A stretch of DNA of 64,000 nt, from the NCBI RefSeq assembly GCF_003236335.1, contig NZ_POUB01000003.1, positions 1 through 64,000 on the forward strand. Reading direction: 5' to 3'. The stretch comes from Micromonospora deserti. GTDB lineage: Bacteria > Actinomycetota > Actinomycetes > Mycobacteriales > Micromonosporaceae. Below the pieces are notes generated by a model, which worked only from the letters and a program-made list of their open reading frames with translations, was not told the DNA's origin and did no database searches. Positions within the stretch are counted from its first letter, which is position 1. Each line of letters begins with the position of its first letter. Position numbers and translations under genes: made by a program. Of this stretch, positions 16,186-24,429 are shown in pieces.

Positions 16186-16833
16186 GTGAGCGAGCGTACG
16201 CAGAACCGGTCCCAGAAGTCGGAGCGGCGGCTGGCCGCCCAGTTGGCCGCGCGGAAGGCGGCCGAGGCGAAGCGGCGCCGGCAGGCGTGGGCCGGCGGCC
16301 TCGCCGGGCTCGCCGTGGTGGCGGTGCTGATCACCGTCTTCGTGCTGGTCGGCCCGGGCGACGACGACTCGACCGAGCCGACGGCCGGTAGCCCCTCGGC
16401 GGGCGCCTCCGCCACCGCCCCGGCCGGCGAGGCCCCCGCCGGGCAGCTCCCGGCGAACGCGGACCCGGCGCTGGGCAGCAAGCCGACGGTCGAGGCCGGC
16501 AAGGGTGAACTGACCAAGCTCACCGTGACCCCGCTGATCAGGGGGACGGGCCCGGCGGTGCAGACCGGCCAGACGATCACCACGAACTACGTGGGTGTGT
16601 TCTACAAGGACGGCAAGGAGTTCGACTCCTCGTGGAGCGCCGGCCAGCCGGCCTCCTTCGCGATCGGGGTCGGCCAGGTCATCCCCGGCTGGGACCAGGG
16701 CCTGGTCGGGGTGACCGTGGGCAGCCGGGTGCAGCTCGACATCCCGGCCGAGCTGGCGTACGGCGACGACCCGTCCGGCGGGCGTCCGACCGGCCCGCTG
16801 CGCTTCGTCGTCGACGTGCTGGCCGCCCAGTGA
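16186..16833 (+). CDS. Membrane-anchored FKBP-type peptidyl-prolyl isomerase
   Basis: 215 aa. A basic cytoplasmic N-terminus (ERRLAAQLAARKAAEAKRRR) precedes one transmembrane helix (residues ~35-57), a Ser/Ala/Pro-rich linker, and a C-terminal FKBP domain: TNYVGVFYKDGKEFDSSW, FAIGVGQVIPGWDQGLVG, LDIPAELAYGDDP. These include the conserved VIPGWD and YGD residues of active FKBPs. It should assist folding of exported proteins. The start is GTG 16186 with AGGGAG nine bases upstream. It is a single gene. Confidence 0.93.
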   Translation: MSERTQNRSQKSERRLAAQLAARKAAEAKRRRQAWAGGLAGLAVVAVLITVFVLVGPGDDDSTEPTAGSPSAGASATAPAGEAPAGQLPANADPALGSKPTVEAGKGELTKLTVTPLIRGTGPAVQTGQTITTNYVGVFYKDGKEFDSSWSAGQPASFAIGVGQVIPGWDQGLVGVTVGSRVQLDIPAELAYGDDPSGGRPTGPLRFVVDVLAAQ

Positions 16834-16983
16834 CAGCCGGCCCGGTTCGCCCCGGATGTCACCGGCAGCCGGTGCGGTAGCCCACAGCGGGCTTCCGGCC
16901 CGTCACCCAGCGGCAGTAGGTTCGGGGGCACTCGGGGCGGCCCACCGCCCGGAGTGACCACCGGAGTGGACGCGGAGGTGCAC

Positions 16984-17847
16984 GTGACGGCGCTGGACGA
17001 CCCGGGGCGGACCGCCCGGCTGATGTGGACGCACTTCGAGCCGGTGCACGCCGTCACCTACTTCCACCCCCGCTCCCGCGCCGCCTACGAGGCGGTCGGG
17101 CTGCGCGGCTACTGGCGGGGCTACTTCGCCGGCCGGGCCGCCCCGCTGGGGCCCACCGACGCCGCCCCGGTGATCGCGGCGTTCTTCAGCTTCGCCCCGC
17201 ACATGGTGGCCCGGGCGCTGCCCGCCGTGTGGCGGCTGGCCACCCCCGAGGAGGCGCTGCGGGCCCGCCTCACCGGCGCCGTGCAGGCGCTGGCCGAGCT
17301 CACCTACGAGCTGCCGGAGTCGCACCTGGCCGAGGCCGCCGAACTGCTGGAGGCCGCGGCCGACACGGTGGAGCCCGCCGGGCGGGTGCTCGGGGCGGCC
17401 AACGCAGCCCTGCCCCGCGGCGAGTACCCGCTGGCCCGGCTCTGGCAGGCCGCCACCACGCTGCGCGAGCACCGCGGCGACGGGCACGTGGCGGCCCTGG
17501 TCGCCGCCGACCTCGACCCGGTGGAGACGCTGGCCTGGCGGGTCGCGGTCGACATGTCCCCGCAGAACCTGCTGGGCCGGGGCTGGTCCGAGGAGCAGTG
17601 GGCGGCGGCGCGCGGCCGGCTGGTCGAGCGGGGCTGGCTCACCCCGCAGGGCGAGCCGACCGGGCACGGGCGAGCCGGGTTCCGGGCCGTCGAGGACGCC
17701 ACCGACGCCGCGGCCGCGCGGCCGTGGCGGGCGCTCGGCGGCGAGCCCATTGAGCGGCTGCGGGAGCTGCTGGAGCCGATCGCCCGGGCCGGGCACACGG
17801 TCATCCCGGCGGGCAGCCCGATCGGCCTGCCCTCGTTGCAGGGCTGA
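16984..17847 (+). CDS. SCO6745-family helical protein (SalK-like)
   Basis: 287 aa, mostly alpha-helical, starting RTARLMWTHFEPVHAVTYFHP and continuing with GLRGYWRGYFAGRAAPLG, AAFFSFAPHMVARALPAVW and DMSPQNLLGRGWSEEQWAAAR. This matches the SCO6745 family, whose best-known relative is annotated as a regulator in salinosporamide clusters (SalK). The biochemical role is unknown. GTG 16984 is chosen because GGAGG lies 5 bases upstream; GTG 16954 would add ten residues without an RBS. It is followed by a HAD phosphatase 31 bp later, probably co-transcribed. Confidence 0.8.
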   Translation: MTALDDPGRTARLMWTHFEPVHAVTYFHPRSRAAYEAVGLRGYWRGYFAGRAAPLGPTDAAPVIAAFFSFAPHMVARALPAVWRLATPEEALRARLTGAVQALAELTYELPESHLAEAAELLEAAADTVEPAGRVLGAANAALPRGEYPLARLWQAATTLREHRGDGHVAALVAADLDPVETLAWRVAVDMSPQNLLGRGWSEEQWAAARGRLVERGWLTPQGEPTGHGRAGFRAVEDATDAAAARPWRALGGEPIERLRELLEPIARAGHTVIPAGSPIGLPSLQG

Positions 17848-17878
17848 CCGCCCCCGTCCCGTCGGGCAGGATGGGCAC

Positions 17879-18532
17879 GTGGCGGATGCGGTGGTCTTCG
17901 ACCTGGACGGCGTGATCGTGGATTCGGAGCCGGTCTGGGAGGAGGTGCGGCGGGCGTACGTGGCGGCGCACGGTGGGACGTGGCAGGCCGACACCCAGCA
18001 CCGGCTGATGGGCATGAGCACCGGCGAGTGGTCCCGCTACCTCAGCGGCGAGCTGCGCGTCGACCGGGGCCCCGAGCAGGTCGCCACCGAGGTGGTTGAG
18101 GAGATGACCCGCCGGTACGCGGCCCGCGTACCGCTGATCGACGGGGCGGACCAGGTGGTGCGCCGGCTGGCGGCGCGGTGGCCGATGGGGCTGGCCAGTT
18201 CGTCGCCGACCCGGCTGATCGCGGCGGCGCTGGCCGCGACGGGCCTGACCGACGCGTTCGGCGCGACGCTGTCGACGGAGGAGACCGCCCGGGGCAAGCC
18301 GGCGCCCGACGTCTACCTTGCCGTGGCGGAGCGTCTCGGCGTCGCGCCCGCCCGCTGCGTCGCGGTGGAGGACTCCTCCAACGGCGTCCGCTCGGCGGCG
18401 GCGGCCGGGATGCGGGTGGTGGCCGTGCCGCACGGCGCGTACCCGCTGGACCCGGACGCGGAGCGGCTGGCGGCCGTGGTGCTCGGCTCGGTCGGCGAGC
18501 TCACGCCGGAGGCCGTGGAGCGGCTCGGATAG
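17879..18532 (+). CDS. HAD-superfamily hydrolase (beta-phosphoglucomutase-like)
   Basis: 217 aa. HAD motif I is VVFDLDGVIVDSEP, motif II is LASSSP, motif III is GKPAPDVYL (Lys), and motif IV is VAVEDSSNG. The cap is helical (residues ~17-80), fitting subfamily IA phosphatases or phosphoglycolate/phosphoglucomutase-like enzymes. The substrate cannot be read from sequence. It starts at GTG 17879, 31 bp after the SCO6745-type gene. Confidence 0.92.
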   Translation: MADAVVFDLDGVIVDSEPVWEEVRRAYVAAHGGTWQADTQHRLMGMSTGEWSRYLSGELRVDRGPEQVATEVVEEMTRRYAARVPLIDGADQVVRRLAARWPMGLASSSPTRLIAAALAATGLTDAFGATLSTEETARGKPAPDVYLAVAERLGVAPARCVAVEDSSNGVRSAAAAGMRVVAVPHGAYPLDPDAERLAAVVLGSVGELTPEAVERLG

Positions 18533-18970
18533 CGGCTGGCCCTGGCTCGGGCCGGTCAGATCGCCCGGCTCCGGCTCGATCTGGGCAGCCGGCGCCAACC
18601 GGCGCCGGCGTCTGGCCGCTCTGGTGGCGCCCCGAAACCGGCGCTGGCGTCTCGCCGCGCCGGTGGTGGCCGGAGACCGGTGCCGGCCGGCCCGTCGGCG
18701 GTGCCCGGCTCCGGCCGGTCGCCGTCGCCGTCCGCCCCCGATCGTGCCAACCTGGTCCCGGCCGCCTCGCACGCCGCCGCTCCGCCGGGCTCCCACCCGG
18801 TGCACGGAGGCTCCCCGTCGACCGCCACGGTGTCCCGCATGACCGCTCCCTTCCGCCGGCTACCCGGTTGTACGGTTTCCGGGGCCGCCGGGATCGGCAT
18901 GAGCGCGGATCGGTCGGGTACCGGACCCGACGGCCGGCCGGCCGGGTGTGGCGAGGGTGAGGAGACGGCG
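18533..18970. other. 438-bp gene-free stretch, very GC-rich
   Basis: Between the HAD gene and the MDR oxidoreductase. It contains imperfect repeats of a GGCGCCGGCGTCT/ACCGGCGCTGGCGTCT type and several short inverted repeats, but no convincing ORF with a start and RBS. The MDR gene's RBS (GAGGAG) ends the region. The repeats may fold into structured RNA; nothing more can be supported. Confidence 0.4.
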
Positions 18971-19984
18971 ATGAAGGCGATCGTGTACGAGCGCACCGGC
19001 GATCCCTCGGTGCTGCAATTGGTCGACCGGCCGGAGCCGGAGCCGGGACCGGGTGAGGTGCTGGTGCGGGTGGCCGTCTCCGGGGTCAACCCGACGGACT
19101 GGAAGGCCCGCCGGCAGTCGCCGTTGCCGGCCGGGTGGCAGACGCCGGGGCAGGACGGCGCCGGGGTGGTCGAAGCGGTCGGCGCGGGCGTGGACCGGAA
19201 CCTGATCGGCGAGCGGGTCTGGCTCTGGGAGGCCGCCTGGCAACGGCCGTGGGGTACCGCCGCCGAGTACACGCTGGTGCCGGTCCGCCAGGCGGTACGC
19301 CTCGGCGACGCCTCCTTCGACCTCGGCGCCTGCCTGGGCATCCCGTTCCTCACCGCGCACCGCTGCCTGACCGCCGGGGAGTACATGCCGGACAAGCTGC
19401 ACGCCGGGGCGCTCAGCGACCACACGGTCCTGGTGCAGGGCGGTGCGGGCGCGGTCGGCAACGCCGCGATCCAGCTCGCCCGGTGGGCGGACGCCTGCGT
19501 CATCACCACGGTCAGCAGCCCCGAGAAGGGGCAGCTGGCGGCGGCGGCCGGTGCCTCCTTCGTGATCAACTATCGGGAGGAGGACGTGGTGGCGGAGATC
19601 CGCAAGATTGCTCCCGGCGGGGTGCACACGATCGTCGAGGTCTCGGCCGCGCGCAACGCCGCCACCGACGTCCAACTGCTCCGCGACGGGGGCGCGGTCT
19701 GCGTCTACGCCGACGACGGCGGTGCCGAGGTGACCCTGCCGATCCGGCCACTGATGGTGCCGAACGCGCGCTGGCAGTTCGTGCTCGTCTACACCGAGCC
19801 GACGGCGGCCAAAGCGCAGGGGGTGGCCGACGTCGCGGCGGCGGCCGCCCAGGGCGGCATCCGGGTCGGCGAGGAGGCCGGCCTGCCGCTGCACCACTAC
19901 CCGATGTCGGCGGCCGTGGCAGCCCACCGGGCGGTGGAGGACTCGGTGGTCGGCAAGGTGCTGATCACCACTAGCGGGCAGTGA
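18971..19984 (+). CDS. Zinc-independent MDR-family NADPH:quinone oxidoreductase-like enzyme
   Basis: 337 aa, medium-chain dehydrogenase/reductase fold. The N-terminal GroES-like domain has GEVLVRVAVSGVNPTDWKAR and GQDGAGVVEAVGAGV. The Rossmann domain has the nucleotide-binding VLVQGGAGAVGNAAIQLAR. The structural zinc cysteines of alcohol dehydrogenases are absent, as in quinone oxidoreductases (QOR). ATG 18971 has GAGGAG upstream. It is a single gene that shares a bidirectional terminator with the convergent acyl-CoA ligase. Confidence 0.88.
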   Translation: MKAIVYERTGDPSVLQLVDRPEPEPGPGEVLVRVAVSGVNPTDWKARRQSPLPAGWQTPGQDGAGVVEAVGAGVDRNLIGERVWLWEAAWQRPWGTAAEYTLVPVRQAVRLGDASFDLGACLGIPFLTAHRCLTAGEYMPDKLHAGALSDHTVLVQGGAGAVGNAAIQLARWADACVITTVSSPEKGQLAAAAGASFVINYREEDVVAEIRKIAPGGVHTIVEVSAARNAATDVQLLRDGGAVCVYADDGGAEVTLPIRPLMVPNARWQFVLVYTEPTAAKAQGVADVAAAAAQGGIRVGEEAGLPLHHYPMSAAVAAHRAVEDSVVGKVLITTSGQ

Positions 19985-20116
19985 GTCTGCCGTCGATCAC
20001 ACGAATCGCCGCCGACAACCCCGAAAACGGCCCGAGCTGGGCAGATTTGCCCGTACTCGGGACGGAGGCGAACAACTTTCGCAAGAATGGCAGTGCGGGT
20101 CGCCCCGCAAAGGAAC

Positions 20117-20153
20117 GGGCGGCCCCGGCGCGGTGCGAACGCCGGGGCCGCCC
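20117..20153. terminator. Bidirectional hairpin terminator
   Basis: A perfect 14-bp stem (GGGCGGCCCCGGCG with its exact complement) and 9-nt loop lie 63 bp past the acyl-CoA ligase stop and 133 bp past the MDR gene stop. The two genes converge on it. There is no U-run. Confidence 0.75.
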
Positions 20154-20215
20154 CTGGGGAGGGATGTCTCAGGAGTGTGTCCCTACCCCTAACGGCGACA
20201 GTGCGGTGGAAAACG

Positions 20216-21865
20216 TTACGAGGCTGTCAGCTCCCGGACAGTCAGCTCGCCCTGGGCGTACCGGGACCGGACCACCTTCTTGTCGAACTTGCCGACGCTG
20301 GTCTTCGGCACCGCGTCGATGACCGCCCACCGCTCGGGCACCTGCCAGCGGGCCACCGAGCCGGACAGGAACTCCTGCAGCTCCTCCGCGCCGACCGGCG
20401 CCCCCTCGCGGAGCACCACGGTGGCCAGCGGCCGCTCGCCCCAGCGCTCGTCGGGCACCCCGACCACGCACGCCTCCAGCACGTCCGGGTGGGCCATCAG
20501 GGCGTTCTCCAGCTCCACCGAGGAGATCCACTCACCGCCGGACTTGATGACGTCCTTGGCCCGGTCGGTGAGGGTGATGTAGCCGTCCGGCGAGAGCCTG
20601 CCGACGTCACCGGTGCGCAGCCAGCCGTCGCGGAACTTCTCCTCGTCCGGGGCCTCGTCCCCGACGTACCGGGCGGTCACCCACGGCCCCCGGACCTCCA
20701 GCTCGCCCACGGAGGTCCCGTCCGCGGGCAGCGGCTCGCCCAGCGGGCCGACGATCCGCGCCTCGACCCCCGCCGGCACCCGCCCCTGCGTGTAGCGGTA
20801 GCGCCACGCCTGTTCGCCGCTCACGCCCGCCGGCGGCCGGGAGACCGACCCCAGCGGGGACATCTCGGTCATCCCCCAGGCGTGGATGACCTCGATGCCG
20901 TGCCGCTCGGCGAACGCGTGCATCAACGCCGGCGGGCACGCCGAGCCGCCGACGATCACCTCCCTCAGCGAGGAGGTGTCCACGTCGTGGCTGTCCAGGT
21001 GGCCCAGCAGGTCGTTCCAGATGGTCGGCACCGCGCCGGCCAGGGTGGGCCGTTCGGCGGCGATCATCTCGGCGATCGGCGCGGCCTGGAGGAACCGGTC
21101 CGGCATGATCAGCGACGCGCCGGAGAGGAATGCGGCGTACGGCAGGCCCCAGGACATGGCGTGGAACATCGGCACGATGGCCAACTCCCGGTCGGTCGGC
21201 CCGAGGGCGAACCCCTCCGGCATACAGACCTGGAGCGAGTGCAGGTAGATCGAACGGTGCGAGTACGCCACGCCCTTGGGGTTGCCGGTGGTCCCGGAGG
21301 TGTAGCACAGGGCGGCGGCGTCGCGCTCGTCCACCTCCGGCCAGTCGTAGCCGTCCGGCCGGCCGGCCAGCAGCGCGTCCCAGTGGTGCACCGCGATCCG
21401 GTCGCCGGTCGCCGCCACCAGCGGGGCCGGGTCGCCGCCGCCGATCACCACCACGTGCCGCACCGTGGCCATCTCGCCGATCACCTTGGCCAGCAGCGGA
21501 ATCAGCGTCGAGTCGACCAGCACCACCCGGTCCTCGGCGTGGTTGGCAATGTAGGCGACCTGGTCGGGGAAGAGCCGGATGTTGAGCGTGTGCAGCACCG
21601 CGCCCATGCTCGGCACCGCGAAGTACGCCACCAGGTGCTCGGTGTTGTTCCACATGAAGGTGGCGACCCGCTCGTCGCCGGTGACGCCACACTCGTCCCG
21701 CAACGCGTGGGCGAGTCGGGCGGCCAGCCGGCCGACCTCGGCGTACGTCGTCCGGCGGGGCTCGGCGCCGGTCCACGTGACCACCTCGGCCGTGCCGTGC
21801 ACGGTGGAGCCGTGATCGAGGATCCGGGAGACCTGGAGGGAGGCGTCCATCATCGTGCTACGCAT
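20216..21865 (-). CDS. Fatty-acyl-CoA / long-chain-fatty-acid CoA ligase (ANL superfamily)
   Basis: 549 aa. Adenylation motifs are LCYTSGTTGNPKGVAYSH (P-loop), HAWGMTEMSP, WLRTGDVGRLSPDGY and the catalytic Lys in PKTSVGKFDKK. The enzyme activates a fatty acid to the acyl-AMP and then the CoA thioester for beta-oxidation or lipid assembly. ATG 21865 is chosen because family members commonly start MRSTMxD. No RBS is present, and TAGCTT lies seven bases upstream, so the transcript is probably leaderless. It is divergent from the NUDIX gene with 83 bp between starts. Confidence 0.92.
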   Translation of the reverse strand: MRSTMMDASLQVSRILDHGSTVHGTAEVVTWTGAEPRRTTYAEVGRLAARLAHALRDECGVTGDERVATFMWNNTEHLVAYFAVPSMGAVLHTLNIRLFPDQVAYIANHAEDRVVLVDSTLIPLLAKVIGEMATVRHVVVIGGGDPAPLVAATGDRIAVHHWDALLAGRPDGYDWPEVDERDAAALCYTSGTTGNPKGVAYSHRSIYLHSLQVCMPEGFALGPTDRELAIVPMFHAMSWGLPYAAFLSGASLIMPDRFLQAAPIAEMIAAERPTLAGAVPTIWNDLLGHLDSHDVDTSSLREVIVGGSACPPALMHAFAERHGIEVIHAWGMTEMSPLGSVSRPPAGVSGEQAWRYRYTQGRVPAGVEARIVGPLGEPLPADGTSVGELEVRGPWVTARYVGDEAPDEEKFRDGWLRTGDVGRLSPDGYITLTDRAKDVIKSGGEWISSVELENALMAHPDVLEACVVGVPDERWGERPLATVVLREGAPVGAEELQEFLSGSVARWQVPERWAVIDAVPKTSVGKFDKKVVRSRYAQGELTVRELTAS

Positions 21866-21948
21866 GAGTAACAAGCTAGTGTCGGCGGTCACAGCTTGGG
21901 AACCCCGGAAATCCGGTCCGGCCCGGCGAACCCTCGTAAATTGTCCGG

Positions 21949-22440
21949 GTGAGCATCTCCTGGGCCGACTCGTACGTGGGGCAGCTGCGCGCCCTCGCCG
22001 GTGACCGGACGCTGATGTTCGTCGGCGCCCGCGCGGTGGTCCGCGACAACGCCGGGCGGGTCCTGCTGATCCAGCGGTCGGACAACGGCCAGTGGGCCAT
22101 GCCCGCCGGGGCGATGGAACTCGGCGAGTCGATCGCCGACTGCGCCGTCCGCGAGGTACGCGAGGAGACCGGGCTGCGCGCGCTGCGGGTCAGCGCCTTC
22201 GCCCTCTACACCGGCCCGGACCGTACCCACACCAACATGTACGGCCACACCTACCAGATCTTCACCACCGCCTTCCGCGTCGAGGAGTGGGACGGCGAGC
22301 TGGCCAGGATGACCGACGAGACCGTGGACGCCGGCTTCTTCCACCGCGGGCAACTGCCGGCCCCGCTCTCCGCGAGCGTCCCCGAGACCCTCGCCGACCT
22401 CGACGTCTTCGAACAGACCAACCGCCTGATCCTCAAGTAA
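21949..22440 (+). CDS. NUDIX hydrolase
   Basis: 163 aa. The Nudix box is intact: G(AMEL)GE..(IADCAV)REVREETGL, with both glutamates needed for Mg2+. The segment NGQWAMPAGAME before it is typical of nucleotide or sugar-nucleotide pyrophosphatases. The start is GTG 21949; TAAATT (21937-21942) stands six bases upstream with no RBS, pointing to a leaderless message. It is convergent with the MFS transporter, 29 bp apart. Confidence 0.93.
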   Translation: MSISWADSYVGQLRALAGDRTLMFVGARAVVRDNAGRVLLIQRSDNGQWAMPAGAMELGESIADCAVREVREETGLRALRVSAFALYTGPDRTHTNMYGHTYQIFTTAFRVEEWDGELARMTDETVDAGFFHRGQLPAPLSASVPETLADLDVFEQTNRLILK

Positions 22441-22469
22441 CCCCACCGAGGCCGGCCGGGCGCGGCGGG

Positions 22470-24149
22470 TCAGAGCATCGTCTGGGACTTGGCCTCCATC
22501 TCGGCGGCGGCCTCCTCCTTGGATTCCCGGGTCAACGGCTTGCCACCCGGGGCCGGGGCTGCTCCGCCGAACCCGTCCGCGCCGCCGGTGGTGGTGCCCC
22601 GCGGGCCGGCGCCGCGCAGCTTCTCGTTGGGCAGGGCCACGGTGACCAGCACCGCCACGATCGCGATCAGGCCGGTCGTCACGAAGACCCGGTCCAGCGA
22701 CTCGACGAACGCGCCCTGCACGGCAGCGCGTACCGGGCCGGGCAGGGCCAGGATGGTGGCCGGGTCGTTGACCGAGATGTCCGCGCCCCCGCTCGCCACC
22801 ACCTCGGCCTGCTGCTGCGGCGGCAGCGCCGCGATCGCCCCCGGCAGCCGGTCGGCCAACGCGGCGGTGAGCCGGGTGGAGAGCACCGCGCCGAGGATGG
22901 CGACGCCGAACGAGCCGCCCAGCGAGCGGAAGAACGTCGCCGAGGAGGTTCCGGCGCCCAGGTCCCGCATCGAGACGGCGTTCTGCACCGCGAGGATCAG
23001 CGACTGCATGCAGAGCCCCAGCCCGACGCCGATCACCACCATGTAGCCGAACGCCGCCCACAGGGAGGTGTCCACCTGCAGCCGGCTGAACAACAGCATC
23101 CCGACCACGAGTACCCCGGAGCCGGCCACCGGGAACCACTTGTACCGGCCGATCCGGCTCATCGCCCGCCCGGTGAGCACGGAGGTGACGATGATGCCGG
23201 CCATCATCGGCAGCATCAGCAGACCACTGCGCGTCGGCGAGGCCCCCTTGACGATCTGCAGGTAGAGCGGGATGAAGATGATCGACCCGAACATCACCAG
23301 GCCGAGCACGAACCCGGCCGAGTTGGCCAGCGCGAAGGTCGGGCTGCGGAACAGCCGCAGCGGCAGGATCGGCTCGGCGACCCGGGCCTCCTGGAGCACG
23401 AAGAGCACGCCCAGCACCGCGCCCGCGACGAAGAGCCCGATGATCACGCCGGAGTCCCAGGCGTACTCGTTGCCGCCCCAGCTGAGCGCCAGCAGCAGGC
23501 AGCTCACCCCGGCCACCAGCAACGCCGCGCCGAGCCAGTCGATGGCGTGCCGGCGCCGGGTGAACGGGATCAGCCGCATCACGTGGTAGCAGACCACGAG
23601 GGCGAGGATCGCCAACGGCACGTTGATGTAGAAGATCCACCGCCAGTTCGTCTCCGCGAAGTAGCCACCCACCAGCGGCCCGGCCACCGAGGAGAGCCCG
23701 AAGACCGCGCCGAAGAGGCCCTGGTAGCGACCGCGTTCCCGGGGGGACACCACGTCCGAGATGATGGTGAACGCCAGGGTCAGCAGGCCGCCCGCGCCCA
23801 GGCCCTGGATCCCTCGGGTCACGATCAGCTGGGTCATGTCCTGGGACAGGCCGGCCAGCAGCGAGCCGACCAGGAAGGTGCCGATCGAAAAGAGGAAGAC
23901 CGGCCGGCGCCCGTACAGGTCGGCCATCTTGCCGTACAGCGGGGTCGAGGCGGTCGAGGCGAGCAGGTACGCGGTCACCACCCAGGAGTAGTGGTTGATC
24001 CCGCCCAGCTCACCGACGATGGTCGGCAGCGCGGTGCCGACGATGGTCTGGTCGAGCGCCGCCAACAGCATGCCGGTCATCAGCCCGAACATCAGCAGCC
24101 GGAGCTGGCGGCCGGTCAGCGTGGGCGGATTGCTGTCCTCGATGGTCAC
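22470..24149 (-). CDS. DHA2/EmrB-QacA-type MFS drug efflux transporter
   Basis: 559 aa with about 14 predicted membrane helices. Visible motifs are LDQTIVGTALPTIVGEL (DHA2 N-terminal motif), GKMADLYGRRPVFLF (motif A), RGIQGLGAGGLL (motif B) and GPLVGGYF (motif C). It should export hydrophobic compounds by proton antiport. The C-terminal tail (~50 residues, Gly/Pro/Glu-rich) is cytoplasmic. The start is GTG 24149 after AGAGGCGAG. It is divergent from the HldE-like gene with a 280-bp region between. No regulator is adjacent. Confidence 0.93.
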   Translation of the reverse strand: MTIEDSNPPTLTGRQLRLLMFGLMTGMLLAALDQTIVGTALPTIVGELGGINHYSWVVTAYLLASTASTPLYGKMADLYGRRPVFLFSIGTFLVGSLLAGLSQDMTQLIVTRGIQGLGAGGLLTLAFTIISDVVSPRERGRYQGLFGAVFGLSSVAGPLVGGYFAETNWRWIFYINVPLAILALVVCYHVMRLIPFTRRRHAIDWLGAALLVAGVSCLLLALSWGGNEYAWDSGVIIGLFVAGAVLGVLFVLQEARVAEPILPLRLFRSPTFALANSAGFVLGLVMFGSIIFIPLYLQIVKGASPTRSGLLMLPMMAGIIVTSVLTGRAMSRIGRYKWFPVAGSGVLVVGMLLFSRLQVDTSLWAAFGYMVVIGVGLGLCMQSLILAVQNAVSMRDLGAGTSSATFFRSLGGSFGVAILGAVLSTRLTAALADRLPGAIAALPPQQQAEVVASGGADISVNDPATILALPGPVRAAVQGAFVESLDRVFVTTGLIAIVAVLVTVALPNEKLRGAGPRGTTTGGADGFGGAAPAPGGKPLTRESKEEAAAEMEAKSQTML

Positions 24150-24429
24150 CTCGCCTCTTTTCCCCACCGACCCCGAACATGCCCGTACACCGGAAAAACC
24201 CGCCTCCGGCGCGATGGTGACGGCTGGACGTACTCGATCTCCCCCACGCCGCCGGCGCCAGGAACCCGTGCCCGACGTGTGGTCGCCGCCGTCGAGGTAT
24301 CTCCGGCGCGGTACGTCCGGTTCTCTTCCGGCCGAGGGGCCCGAGACGTGACGGCCACGCCCCGACGGCCCCAACCCCCGCCGCCCGGCGCCAGGTTTGA
24401 CCCGGCGGACCGGGGGGACCCCGAAGGGC